Shown here: one piece after another, positions 1 to 6,998 of the stretch
Position numbering within the stretch: position 1 is the first letter of the stretch
Layout of the letters: the number at the start of each line of letters is the position of its first letter
NCBI GenBank assembly: GCA_022844575.1
Contig: JALHLL010000071.1
Span: 1-14,029 of the forward strand
Direction: 5' to 3'
Length of the DNA: 14,029 bases
DNA from: a bacterium
Lineage (GTDB): Bacteria; Bacteroidota; Ignavibacteria; Kapaibacteriales; UBA961
Translations under genes and position numbers: made by a program
Notes under the pieces: generated by a model
The model's input: only the letters and a program-made list of their open reading frames with translations
What the model was told of the DNA's origin: nothing
Database searches by the model: none

Positions 1-275
1 AAGAAAAATCGGAAAAAAAAGCGACAGAAGAACCCAGCAAACCGATAAAATATAGTTTGCAAGTTGGAAGTTATGCTTCAAGAGAAACAGCCGAAGAAAT
101 GGTTGAAGACTTCCGCAAAAAAAGGTTAAGAGCGGCACTATTGCAAAAAAGTATAAACAATGAGAAGGTTTATGCTGTCATTATAGGCGAGTACCCTAAT
201 CGGGAATCGGCTGAAAAAGCAAAGGAAATTGTACAACGCCAATGCGAGTGCGAGCCGTTTGTCGTAGAAAAATAA
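1..275 (+). CDS. SPOR-domain protein, C-terminal part
   Basis: The frame is already open at base 3 and ends with TAA at 273-275, so the gene starts before the window; TTG or ATG codons near base 57 are internal. The first visible residues are a charged Lys/Glu/Pro-rich linker (EKSEKKATEEPSKPIK), followed by about 73 residues that fit the SPOR fold: YSLQVGSYASRETAEEM at the front, and then a second half-repeat with VYAVIIGEYPNRESAEKA. SPOR domains bind denuded glycan strands of peptidoglycan and usually sit at the C terminus of division or envelope proteins, as here. The linker is typical of a membrane-anchored or periplasmic protein whose N terminus lies upstream. What the rest of the protein is cannot be seen. 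A CEC near the C terminus is unusual but unexplained. Confidence 0.8.
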   Translation, partial: EKSEKKATEEPSKPIKYSLQVGSYASRETAEEMVEDFRKKRLRAALLQKSINNEKVYAVIIGEYPNRESAEKAKEIVQRQCECEPFVVEK

Positions 276-358
276 TGTTTAAAAACAACCGTATGAGCGG
301 TTAATCGTCAATATAAGACACCGAATTTTCACCAGATGTGTAGAGATAATATCAGTCT

Positions 359-1150
359 ATGGTTATGTATCATAAGTTTTTTATCGCTTTCTTTATATTC
401 TCATTTTCTGTACTACATGCACAGGAAAGCGATACGACAGGTATGCCGAATACCAAATCGGTATTGTTTAAGAATAATGCGATAAAACCCATAGAATCGG
501 TAACAAAAGAAGCAATTGCCGATACGACGATGACATCAACTACTATGGAAAGAATCGAGGATTATACGGGCAAGCCGTCTTCTTCATTATTTATGCCTGA
601 TCAGGATAGCGCATATTATCGGCTGAAAATGCTCGGCATACCCCCTGCGACTCTCGTACAATTGCATGCCAGACTTTATGCCGCACAATGGCGGGCAATG
701 ATTGAACGACGATTAAAACCAAAATGGGAAATTGTAACGGAAAACTTGAATGTACCGACTGAGTATTATATTCCTACCGGGAGGGAACAAGTACAACGTG
801 ATTATGCCATTATGCAATCACAAGCCCGCCCCCAGGGACTGCCGCAAACACCAAACACAGGATTACTAATACCCTTTTCGGCAATTGGGGATTTTTTTGG
901 CTTAACGGAAGATGTATCGCCGGTTCTGAAATATTCTCTTGATTATACTACACCTGTGGAAATAGTAATTTTCTCATCCAATGCAAAACAAGTGGCTGTC
1001 GTATTTAAGGGTGTGCAAAATCCGGGTGCATATAAGTTTACGTGGAATACACGTGATGAAAGAGGCAGGCGTATGATGTCAGGCGATTATGTAGCGGAAG
1101 TACGTATCGGTCAGGAAAAAATAATAAGAAAAAGAATAGTCCTTCAATAA
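359..1150 (+). CDS. Secreted protein with C-terminal FlgD-Ig-like domain
   Basis: The 263-residue product starts with a signal peptide (MYHKFFIAFFIFSFSVLHAQ, cleavage probably after HA or HAQ), so it is exported. Either ATG 359 or ATG 365 could start it; 365 gives the more usual signal peptide (Met-Tyr-His-Lys then a hydrophobic core), and neither has a clear Shine-Dalgarno. Residues about 40-180 are hydrophilic, with no family I recognise. Residues about 191-263 resemble the FlgD Ig-like fold seen at the C terminus of many secreted proteins in Bacteroidota and Ignavibacteria: a YSLDYTTPVEIVIFS strand, then VAVVFKGVQNPGAYKFTWN, RDERGRRMMSGDYVAEV and a final strand ending RKRIVLQ. In that group such domains are common on surface proteins. 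I infer an envelope or surface protein of unknown function. It is 83 bases after the SPOR gene with no obvious terminator between. Confidence 0.72.
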   Translation: MVMYHKFFIAFFIFSFSVLHAQESDTTGMPNTKSVLFKNNAIKPIESVTKEAIADTTMTSTTMERIEDYTGKPSSSLFMPDQDSAYYRLKMLGIPPATLVQLHARLYAAQWRAMIERRLKPKWEIVTENLNVPTEYYIPTGREQVQRDYAIMQSQARPQGLPQTPNTGLLIPFSAIGDFFGLTEDVSPVLKYSLDYTTPVEIVIFSSNAKQVAVVFKGVQNPGAYKFTWNTRDERGRRMMSGDYVAEVRIGQEKIIRKRIVLQ

Positions 1151-1244
1151 TACATATCTACTCTCCCCATTTCGGCATATTTTCACTCAAAAAGAAATTT
1201 CGGAAAATATGTAAATTATAAATGTACATTATCTGTGAATCAGT

Positions 1245-3101
1245 ATGGCTACTCCGGCTCCTGTTCAACTTTCTTCGGTGGAAGGCGCAAAAAATAAAAA
1301 TGTTGGTTTTAAAGATCGATTTATTGCCCTAAAAAATATACCTCAATTATTTAAATTGGTATGGGAAGTAAGTCCGACTATGGTTATCATAACTTTAGTA
1401 CTTCGGCTTATACGGTCATTTATTCCCGTAGCTTTTATTTATGTGGGCAAATTAATTGTTGATGATATAGTTCTTCTTATCAATGCCGGCGGTTTAACGG
1501 TAAATTCGACTATTTGGCTATATGTCGGTATGGAAGCGGCAATTGCCTTATTAGGTGAAATAGTGGGTAGGGCAATTTCATTAACCGACGGTTTATTGGG
1601 CGATAAGTTTGCTAATAAATCATCGGTAAAGTTAATGCAACATGCTGCAAAACTTGATTTGGAGCAATTTGAAGATTCGACTTTATATGATAAATTGGAA
1701 CGCGCCCGACAACAGACATTAAGCCGAATGGAGCTTGTGGCTCAATTATTTACGCAAGCACAGGATATTGTTACGATGATAATATTCAGTACAGCATTAA
1801 TTGCGTTTAATCCATGGCTGATACTGATTCTTGCGACCGCATTAATTCCTGCTTTTATCGGCGAATCACACTTCAATGCACAAAGTTATTCCTTATTATA
1901 CAGTTGGACACCTGAACGCCGTTTATTAGACTATCTGCGATTTACAGGAGCAAGTAATGAAACGGCAAAAGAAGTAAAGGTATTCGGATTGTCCGATTTT
2001 TTAACGGAAGAATATCGAACAAAAGCGGAGGAATTTTACGATAAAAATCGTAAGCTTTCCATTAAAAGGGCATCGTGGGGAGTTGTGACCAATTTTATCG
2101 GAATGGCGGGATATTACGGAGCATATATCGTATTGATTCATCAGACAATTTCCGGTTCGATTACTATTGGTGATTTAACATTCTTAGCAGGTTCATTTTC
2201 CCGATTAAGAGGATTATTGGAAACGATTTTCGGAAGATTTTCTTCCATTGCACAAAGTGCTTTGTATTTAAAAGATTTATTTGACTTTTTTGCTTTACAA
2301 CCGAAGATTGGTTCGCCGGAAAAGCCCCATGCTTTTCCTCGACCGATACAAAACGGATTTGTATTTGAAAATGTAGGGTTTCGTTACCATAATTCGGAAA
2401 AATGGGCTTTGCGCAATTTGTCCTTTTCAATAAAAGCGGGTGAAAAGTTAGCACTTGTCGGAGAAAATGGGGCAGGAAAAACAACATTGGTAAAATTACT
2501 TTCGCGTTTATATGAACCGACGGAAGGACGAATACTTTTGGACGGTGTGGATTTGCGAGAATATTCGACCGAAGAATTAAGAAACGAAATAGGTGTGATT
2601 TTTCAGGATTTTGTCAAATTTCAATTATCCGCATCGGATAATGTAGCCGTTGGCCGTATAGATCATCGTTATGATAAGTCGAGAATAGAATACTCCGCGC
2701 AGAAAAGTCTTGCCGATACCGTTATTGAAAAATTGCCGGATAAGTATAGCCAAATACTTGGCAAGCGTTTTTCCAAAGGTGTTGATTTATCGGGTGGCGA
2801 ATGGCAAAAAATAGCATTGGCAAGAGCATATATGCGAGATGCGCAAGTGCGAATATTGGATGAACCGACGGCAGCATTGGATGCACGTGCTGAGCATGAG
2901 GTATTTGAACGATTTACCGGATTAATGGAGGGAAAAACGGTTGTGCTTATTTCGCACCGTTTTTCAACTGTGCGTATGGCTGATAGAATTTTAGTTCTTG
3001 ACGGAGGTTCAATGGCGGAGCTTGGTACACATGAAGAATTGTTGGAAAAAGGCGGCAGATATGCGGAGTTATTCCGCTTACAGGCGGCAGGATATTTATA
3101 A
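1245..3101 (+). CDS. ABC transporter, fused permease and ATPase (exporter type)
   Basis: The 618-residue protein has the half-transporter layout of type I (MsbA/LmrA-like) ABC exporters, which work as dimers in the inner membrane and move substrates outward using ATP. Hydrophobic segments fill residues about 45-330, and the nucleotide-binding domain follows at about 365-615. All ATPase motifs are intact: Walker A GENGAGKTT (about 406-414), Q-loop VIFQDF (about 451-456), signature LSGGEWQ (about 515-521), Walker B RILDEPTAALD (about 536-546) and H-loop ISHR (about 569-572). The region EVKVFGL around residue 245 matches the coupling-helix segment common to these transporters. Length is normal for the family. 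No partner protein (membrane-fusion or outer-membrane component) is adjacent, and the motifs do not give the substrate; lipid, peptide or drug are all possible. The start ATG has no strong Shine-Dalgarno. The gene ends before a strong hairpin terminator. Confidence 0.93.
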   Translation: MATPAPVQLSSVEGAKNKNVGFKDRFIALKNIPQLFKLVWEVSPTMVIITLVLRLIRSFIPVAFIYVGKLIVDDIVLLINAGGLTVNSTIWLYVGMEAAIALLGEIVGRAISLTDGLLGDKFANKSSVKLMQHAAKLDLEQFEDSTLYDKLERARQQTLSRMELVAQLFTQAQDIVTMIIFSTALIAFNPWLILILATALIPAFIGESHFNAQSYSLLYSWTPERRLLDYLRFTGASNETAKEVKVFGLSDFLTEEYRTKAEEFYDKNRKLSIKRASWGVVTNFIGMAGYYGAYIVLIHQTISGSITIGDLTFLAGSFSRLRGLLETIFGRFSSIAQSALYLKDLFDFFALQPKIGSPEKPHAFPRPIQNGFVFENVGFRYHNSEKWALRNLSFSIKAGEKLALVGENGAGKTTLVKLLSRLYEPTEGRILLDGVDLREYSTEELRNEIGVIFQDFVKFQLSASDNVAVGRIDHRYDKSRIEYSAQKSLADTVIEKLPDKYSQILGKRFSKGVDLSGGEWQKIALARAYMRDAQVRILDEPTAALDARAEHEVFERFTGLMEGKTVVLISHRFSTVRMADRILVLDGGSMAELGTHEELLEKGGRYAELFRLQAAGYL

Positions 3102-3216
3102 TGTAAAATCTACTATTAATTTTTGCCTACCTAAATGACAGTATAAAATATTGAGTTCTCGAAACGGAAAGAACTGAATATATGTTTCCGATGATGACAT
3201 TGTTATCGTTTGATGT

Positions 3217-3257
3217 ACATAAAAAAAGCGTCCCATTAAGGAACGCTTTTTTTATGT
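3217..3257. terminator. Bidirectional intrinsic terminator
   Basis: A perfect 15-base inverted repeat is present: ACATAAAAAAAGCGT at 3217-3231 and its reverse complement at 3243-3257, with a further CC/GG pairing inside the loop (3233-3234 with 3240-3241). The GC core is flanked by seven A on one side and seven T on the other, so a U-tract follows the hairpin on either strand. It lies between the exporter gene (plus) and the lipoprotein gene (minus), which converge here, and probably ends both transcripts. Confidence 0.9.
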
Positions 3258-3277
3258 GACAATTTTATTAAGTCGGT

Positions 3278-4312
3278 TTAATCAAGTTTTATCGAATTAA
3301 CCGCTTTATCAAAAGCAGGCATGTAAAACTCTTTTTCAGGTGAAAACCAACTTGTTGTTATTCTGAACATCTTATTACCTTTAACGGTAAAATAAACACG
3401 TCCTTGTATATTGGCAGCCGGTGCATAACTCATTACATATGCTTTTGCACCACCTAATGTTGTACCGCTTGCGGAAGCACCTTTGTACGCTGCTTTATTC
3501 TGCTCAACTATTTTTTCAAGATTATTCTGTTTTGAAGCATCGAATACATCAATTTGAATGAAGCAATCCACAGGACCGTTCAGTAATTTTTTGGAATCAA
3601 TGGTGTTCGCCACTTTGGCATTCTGTGCTTTAAAGTTATCGGGAATGCTTAATGAATAACCGTTTCCGACAAATGATTTTGTCGTAGCTGAAGGACGGTG
3701 TGCCGTTGAATCACGTACGACTGTATCTACTTTGCGTTCAACAATTTTAGCAGGTTGTGCAATTTTTACCGATTTGATCATTTGGTCAAAAGTCGGCTGA
3801 TAAACGGTTTTCAAATCGGAGAATGTCAAAAACTCAAGCATTGTTGCCGTTGTACTGTCTGTTAACGATATATATGTTTCTCCTTCAAATTTTCCATCTT
3901 CAAGATCGAAGGAAAAACTTAACTTCACGGCTTCTTTACCGTCTATAGTCACTTTTTCATCTTTTTTATAAACAACCGTATCGAATATTCTTGCATCGGA
4001 TACCAATTCGTCTAAGGTTTGTCCTTTATGAGTTAAAGCCAATAATGTTATTCTGGCACCTCCTATGCCCGGTATTTCCTGCTTTCCGTTAAAAAGTGCT
4101 GCGAAACGCTCTTTATCATTATCGGCTGTATGAATGGTGATACGTTCGCCGGTTTGCGTACGTGCTTTCCAATTTGAGGGGTATGCTATGGAAAAACTGC
4201 GTGAAGCATCGGTATGTGTTTTTAACGGACCCGGCATAATCGGTTCCGCTTTTTTCTGACAGCCCATCGCCAAAAAAGCGCATAGACACATGAACAGAAA
4301 TAAATTTCTCAT
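3278..4312 (-). CDS. Lipoprotein with two tandem PsbP/DUF1795-like domains
   Basis: From the ATG at 4312 the 344-residue product begins MRNLFLFMCLCAFLAMGC, a lipoprotein signal with Cys18 as the probable lipidated residue, so it is likely membrane-anchored on the periplasmic side. Two similar domains follow. The first starts near residue 39 (SFSIAYPSNWKA) and ends with PTFDQMIKSVKI; the second starts near residue 214 (GNGYSLSIPDNFKA) and ends the protein with PAFDKAVNSIKLD. The same order of elements (a FSIAYP-type strand, a central G-K/A-K-A strand, an F/Y-FD-S-K helix end) points to an internal duplication. The short fold resembles the PsbP/DUF1795-like group, whose members are often of unknown function. 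An upstream ATG at 4333 would add seven residues (MFRRMFF), but AGGAG at 4323-4327 (read on the minus strand) lies 10 bases before the chosen ATG. Function unknown. Confidence 0.78.
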   Translation of the reverse strand: MRNLFLFMCLCAFLAMGCQKKAEPIMPGPLKTHTDASRSFSIAYPSNWKARTQTGERITIHTADNDKERFAALFNGKQEIPGIGGARITLLALTHKGQTLDELVSDARIFDTVVYKKDEKVTIDGKEAVKLSFSFDLEDGKFEGETYISLTDSTTATMLEFLTFSDLKTVYQPTFDQMIKSVKIAQPAKIVERKVDTVVRDSTAHRPSATTKSFVGNGYSLSIPDNFKAQNAKVANTIDSKKLLNGPVDCFIQIDVFDASKQNNLEKIVEQNKAAYKGASASGTTLGGAKAYVMSYAPAANIQGRVYFTVKGNKMFRITTSWFSPEKEFYMPAFDKAVNSIKLD

Positions 4313-4322
4313 GAAGAACATT

Positions 4323-4327
4323 CTCCT
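4323..4327 (-). promoter_or_regulatory. Shine-Dalgarno that decides the lipoprotein start
   Basis: Read on the minus strand this is AGGAG, 10 bases before the ATG at 4312 and only one base before the in-frame ATG at 4321. It favours 4312 over 4321 and over 4333, and the resulting protein has a normal-length lipoprotein signal. Confidence 0.5.
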
Positions 4328-4333
4328 GAACAA

Positions 4334-4596
4334 AAAAATATAATTATGTACTGTTTATTACTTTAGTATATAGCTGTAAATTTAAGGAACAAAAATAACT
4401 CTTCATTGTCTAAGCAATAGTACACGATTGTTATACACCGCTAAATTTTACATGAAGTTTACAAAGGAATCCCATCTGTAAGCTATTAACTCGATTCACA
4501 TTTTTGATTTCAATCCGCTTGCTTTCAGGGTTGTTCGGGAAGTTTTATTTGAATAAAAGGCATTAGGCAGGTTTACTTTAACAATCCGGGTACAAA
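4334..4596. other. Noncoding stretch between lipoprotein gene and tRNA unit
   Basis: About 260 AT-rich bases. They contain the candidate minus-strand promoter at 4390-4417. Apart from that I see no coding frame, strong hairpin or repeat. Confidence 0.6.
4390..4417 (-). promoter_or_regulatory. Candidate Bacteroidota-type promoter for the lipoprotein gene
   Basis: On the minus strand TATTTTTG (4397-4390) matches the TAnnTTTG -7 box, and a TTG (4417-4415) lies 17 bases before it. The spacing is a little shorter than the 19-20 of the two better examples in this window. It would give a leader of about 70 bases. This is motif matching only. Confidence 0.4.
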
Positions 4597-4626
4597 TTGT
4601 CAATCCATACGAAAGAACTAATTTTG
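4597..4626 (+). promoter_or_regulatory. Bacteroidota-type promoter of the tRNA gene
   Basis: TTG at 4597-4599 is followed after exactly 19 bases by TAATTTTG at 4619-4626, a full match to the -33 TTG / -7 TAnnTTTG promoter described for the Bacteroidota primary sigma factor. Initiation 6-8 bases downstream would fall at about 4632-4634, just before the first base of the tRNA at 4636. The fit of box, spacing and gene position makes this convincing. Confidence 0.75.
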
Positions 4627-4635
4627 TGGCTCTCT

Positions 4636-4709
4636 CGGCGTGTAGCGCAGCCCGGTAGCGCACTACTTTGGGGTAGTAGAGGTCGCTGGTTCGAATCCAG
4701 TCACGCCGA
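4636..4709 (+). tRNA. tRNA-Pro (anticodon GGG)
   Basis: The 74-base cloverleaf folds completely. The acceptor stem is CGGCGTG (4636-4642) with CACGCCG (4702-4708) and discriminator A at 4709. The D arm has stems GCGC/GCGC around AGCCCGGTA. The anticodon stem is CTACT/AGTAG with loop TTGGGGT, placing GGG at the anticodon. The T arm is GCTGG-TTCGAAT-CCAGT, closing with one G-T pair. The CCA end is not encoded. The tRNA reads CCC (and CCU by wobble) proline codons. It has its own promoter just upstream and a terminator 19 bases downstream, so it is a single-gene unit. Confidence 0.96.
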
Positions 4710-4727
4710 CGGAAATATCTGATATGT

Positions 4728-4760
4728 AAGTCTTGTCACCCAAAGGACAAGACTTTTTTT
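4728..4760 (+). terminator. Intrinsic terminator after tRNA-Pro
   Basis: AAGTCTTGTC (4728-4737) pairs perfectly with GACAAGACTT (4746-4755) across an 8-base loop, and a run of T continues to 4760. The T-run exists only on the plus-strand side, so it stops the tRNA transcript. It overlaps the last two bases of the opposing cutA stop codon (TAA, 4759-4761 on the minus strand). Confidence 0.9.
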
Positions 4761-5112
4761 ATTCCTCGTCCGAATCCGACATCGGTGGAGAAACTGTTTT
4801 AGCAATCCATCTGAGATAAGGTTCTGAACCGCTTTCGATTGGAACGGTAATTATTTCAGGAACCTCATACGGATGCAACTCTTTTACCCTTTGTTCCAAC
4901 ATTTCCACATTCTGATATGTGGTTTTTATGAAAATCATTACTTCAAGGGCTTCCTCCACATGCCCTTTCCATGTGTACATGGAATATGCACCCAGCAACA
5001 AGTTACAGCAAGCTGCAAGTCCTTCCGAAAGTAGGATTCTCGCTATCTGTTGTGCATTATCGTATGAATTGGTTGTAACGATTACCAATCTGAAGTCTGA
5101 TGCATTTTCCAT
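4759..5112 (-). CDS. cutA: CutA1-like divalent-cation tolerance protein
   Basis: The 117-residue product from the ATG at 5112 matches CutA1 along its whole length: an opening LVIVTTNSYDNAQQIARILL strand-helix, GLAACCNLLLGAYSMYTWKG (31-50), and the strongly conserved KELHPYEVPEI (77-87) followed by VPIESGSEPYLRWI. CutA1 forms very stable trimers with a ferredoxin-like fold; it was named for copper tolerance in E. coli, but its cellular role is still unsettled. Two adjacent cysteines (35-36) sit where the family usually has one. The ATG at 5148 would add 12 hydrophobic residues not seen in the family, so I prefer 5112; there is no clear Shine-Dalgarno at either. The gene is convergent with the tRNA and divergent from the small membrane-protein gene at 5166, with only 53 bases between. 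Confidence 0.92.
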   Translation of the reverse strand: MENASDFRLVIVTTNSYDNAQQIARILLSEGLAACCNLLLGAYSMYTWKGHVEEALEVMIFIKTTYQNVEMLEQRVKELHPYEVPEIITVPIESGSEPYLRWIAKTVSPPMSDSDEE

Positions 5113-5165
5113 AGTTTTGCTGATAGAGAAAAAGACAATAACACACAAGCCAAATTAACAAAAAA

Positions 5166-5462
5166 ATGATTGAACTTCTCATATTTCACTGTCATATTGT
5201 TTGCGCGCTCTATGGTTTTACAAAACGATGGCAGGAAGCTTCAGTAAAAGAGGGTTTGGTTGCAATGTTATTATTCGGACTTTGTTTTACCATTTTATGG
5301 GCTTTAACGGGTCCGATAGCTCGGCTATTGATGCCTGATAAAGGAAGCCCTCAATGGTTTACTGTTGATACACTTTCATTAGTTTTGGTTTCAATACCTG
5401 ATGCGGTATTTTTTTATTTCTTTTTTCTGAAGCCCCAACGTGTCCAAACACCCAATTCATGA
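5166..5462 (+). CDS. Small membrane protein of unknown function
   Basis: The 98-residue product has two clear hydrophobic segments, at about 30-50 (GLVAMLLFGLCFTILWALTG) and 68-88 (ending DAVFFYFFFLK), and a shorter hydrophobic N terminus. The loop between them (LLMPDKGSPQWFTVD) is polar, and the C-terminal tail is short and basic. I do not recognise a family. It starts 53 bases from the divergent cutA start and ends 15 bases before ruvA, so it is probably co-transcribed with ruvA. Codon use resembles the neighbours and no other long frame competes, which supports a real gene. Confidence 0.65.
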   Translation: MIELLIFHCHIVCALYGFTKRWQEASVKEGLVAMLLFGLCFTILWALTGPIARLLMPDKGSPQWFTVDTLSLVLVSIPDAVFFYFFFLKPQRVQTPNS

Positions 5463-5477
5463 TTCTAATACTTTGAT

Positions 5478-6077
5478 ATGATTGCTCGATTACGTGGTAT
5501 AGTTGCGGAAAAATCAACAACGGAAGCTGTTATTGATTGTGCGGGTGTAGGGTATCTTGTTTTTATTTCGGTTGCCACGTATGAACAACTACCCCCCGAA
5601 GGCAATATCGTTAACTTGTTAACGCTATTAATCCCCAGAGAAGATTCATTGAATCTCTATGGCTTTGCTTCAGTTGAGGAGCGTAAGGCATTTGTTCTCC
5701 TTACCACAATTCCGGGCATAGGCCCTAAAACTGCTCTTGGTATCCTTTCCGCTTTATCATTAGGTGAACTGCGCGACAATATCATTTCCGGTAATCTGCT
5801 TGCATTGCAGAAACTTCCTGGTGTAGGGAAAAAAACTGCGGAGAGAATTTTGGTGGAATTGCGTGATCAGATAGGTAAATTGGCTATTATCGGTGCGGGT
5901 TCAACAGTTCAGGATACATCAAGTACCTTTATTCGACAAGAAGCATTATCAGCTCTTATAGCATTGGGATATTCTAAACAAATTGCTGAAAAAGCAATTA
6001 AACAAGCTCTTGCAGAGATGCCGACAGCAACTGCGGAACAACTGATAAGAAAAGGACTCAAATACGCTGTTCAATAA
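5478..6077 (+). CDS. ruvA: Holliday junction branch migration protein RuvA
   Basis: The 199-residue product has the normal length and all three domains of RuvA. The N-terminal OB-fold opens MIARLRGIVAEKS and includes the GVGYLV segment; an acidic REDS loop lies near residue 55. Two helix-hairpin-helix motifs follow: IPGIGPKTALGIL (78-90) and LPGVGKKTAERIL (113-125), which bind the DNA backbone. A flexible link then leads to the C-terminal three-helix domain (about 150-199; ALSALIALGYSKQIAEKAI), which contacts RuvB. RuvA tetramers hold four-way junctions and load the RuvB motor during recombination and repair. Neither ruvB nor ruvC is in the window. The ATG lies 15 bases after the small membrane-protein gene. 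Confidence 0.97.
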   Translation: MIARLRGIVAEKSTTEAVIDCAGVGYLVFISVATYEQLPPEGNIVNLLTLLIPREDSLNLYGFASVEERKAFVLLTTIPGIGPKTALGILSALSLGELRDNIISGNLLALQKLPGVGKKTAERILVELRDQIGKLAIIGAGSTVQDTSSTFIRQEALSALIALGYSKQIAEKAIKQALAEMPTATAEQLIRKGLKYAVQ

Positions 6078-6183
6078 TATTCGATGCCTTTTTGACACAA
6101 TCATTGCGAATAGTTAAAAAGAATGGAATGAAAAGTGATGAGTGGGAAGTGTTTAACATCGAAAAAACACCTATTTTTATGGT

Positions 6184-6981
6184 ATGAAAGGTAGCACACT
6201 CTTAGCAATAGTTCTTGGCAGTGCCGCAATATTCGGTTCCTTTATTATGGAAGGCGGCAAACCTGCTGCGCTTTTGGTAATTCCTGCCATGGTTATAGTA
6301 TTCGGTGGTACGGTTGCCGCTGCAATGGCGGGTAGTTCTTTACAGCATGTTTTACGCATACCAACCCTTTTGCGAATCGCTTTTTTTCCGCCTACAATTG
6401 ACCATCGTACTATTATTGAACAGATTTTGCTCTATGCAACCATTGCAAGAAGAGACGGAATTTTGGGTCTTGAAAGAAGACTCGAAGAAATTGAACATCC
6501 TTTTTTAAAAAAACTTATCGAAACATCGGTTGATGGTGCCGACCCCGATACGATGATTGCAATCGCCGAAACCGATATTGAGTTTATTACGGAAAGACAT
6601 AATTCCAATATTGGTTTATTTACAAAAATGGGCGGATATTCGCCAACCATGGGTATTATCGGTACAGTTATGGGTCTCATTTCCACTTTGGCAGCCGCCG
6701 GTGGCGACCCGACGGAACTTATACACCATATTGCTACTGCCTTTATTGCTACAATGTGGGGTATCTTCATGGCAAATATTGTTTTTTTACCGATAGCTGA
6801 TAAACTTCGTTCAATCCATACCGCCGAAATTCAATTAATGAATATTATGATTATCGGAGTGAGTGCTTTGCAATTAGGTGAGACACCGAGTGTAATCCGA
6901 TCGAAATTGATAAGCGCATTTCCGCTTATAGAGCAGAACGAATTAAGAGCGGCTCCTTTGCCCATTCCTTCATCAAGTTAA
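6184..6981 (+). CDS. motA: Flagellar motor stator protein MotA
   Basis: The 265-residue inner-membrane protein fits MotA/PomA, the channel subunit that with MotB converts ion flow into flagellar rotation. Four hydrophobic segments lie at about 3-21, 28-50, 150-175 and 180-203. The cytoplasmic loop holds RRDGILGLE (89-97), the conserved torque-loop motif with its charged residues, then EHPFLKKL. The third helix has GGYSPTMGIIGTVMGLI with the conserved proline at 154, and the fourth ends MANIVFLPIADKL with the second conserved proline at 203. The related ExbB/TolQ proteins have three helices and lack the torque-loop motif, so MotA is the better call. MotB is not next to it on either side, which is unusual. 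The next gene starts 17 bases downstream, so the two may share a transcript. Confidence 0.93.
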   Translation: MKGSTLLAIVLGSAAIFGSFIMEGGKPAALLVIPAMVIVFGGTVAAAMAGSSLQHVLRIPTLLRIAFFPPTIDHRTIIEQILLYATIARRDGILGLERRLEEIEHPFLKKLIETSVDGADPDTMIAIAETDIEFITERHNSNIGLFTKMGGYSPTMGIIGTVMGLISTLAAAGGDPTELIHHIATAFIATMWGIFMANIVFLPIADKLRSIHTAEIQLMNIMIIGVSALQLGETPSVIRSKLISAFPLIEQNELRAAPLPIPSSS

Positions 6982-6998
6982 TCCTTTGATTATTTAGA

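Noticed and set aside
282..305. Small inverted repeat AACCG/CGGTT after the SPOR gene
   Set aside because: It has only five pairs and no T-run, so it is too weak to call a terminator or operator.
2164..2487. Minus-strand open frame of 107 codons
   Set aside because: It lies wholly inside the ABC exporter, whose frame carries intact ATPase motifs at the same place. The antisense protein is low-complexity and matches no family I know.
6432..6770. Minus-strand open frame of 112 codons
   Set aside because: It is antisense to the conserved MotA core, including both the torque loop and the third membrane helix, and has no promoter or Shine-Dalgarno.
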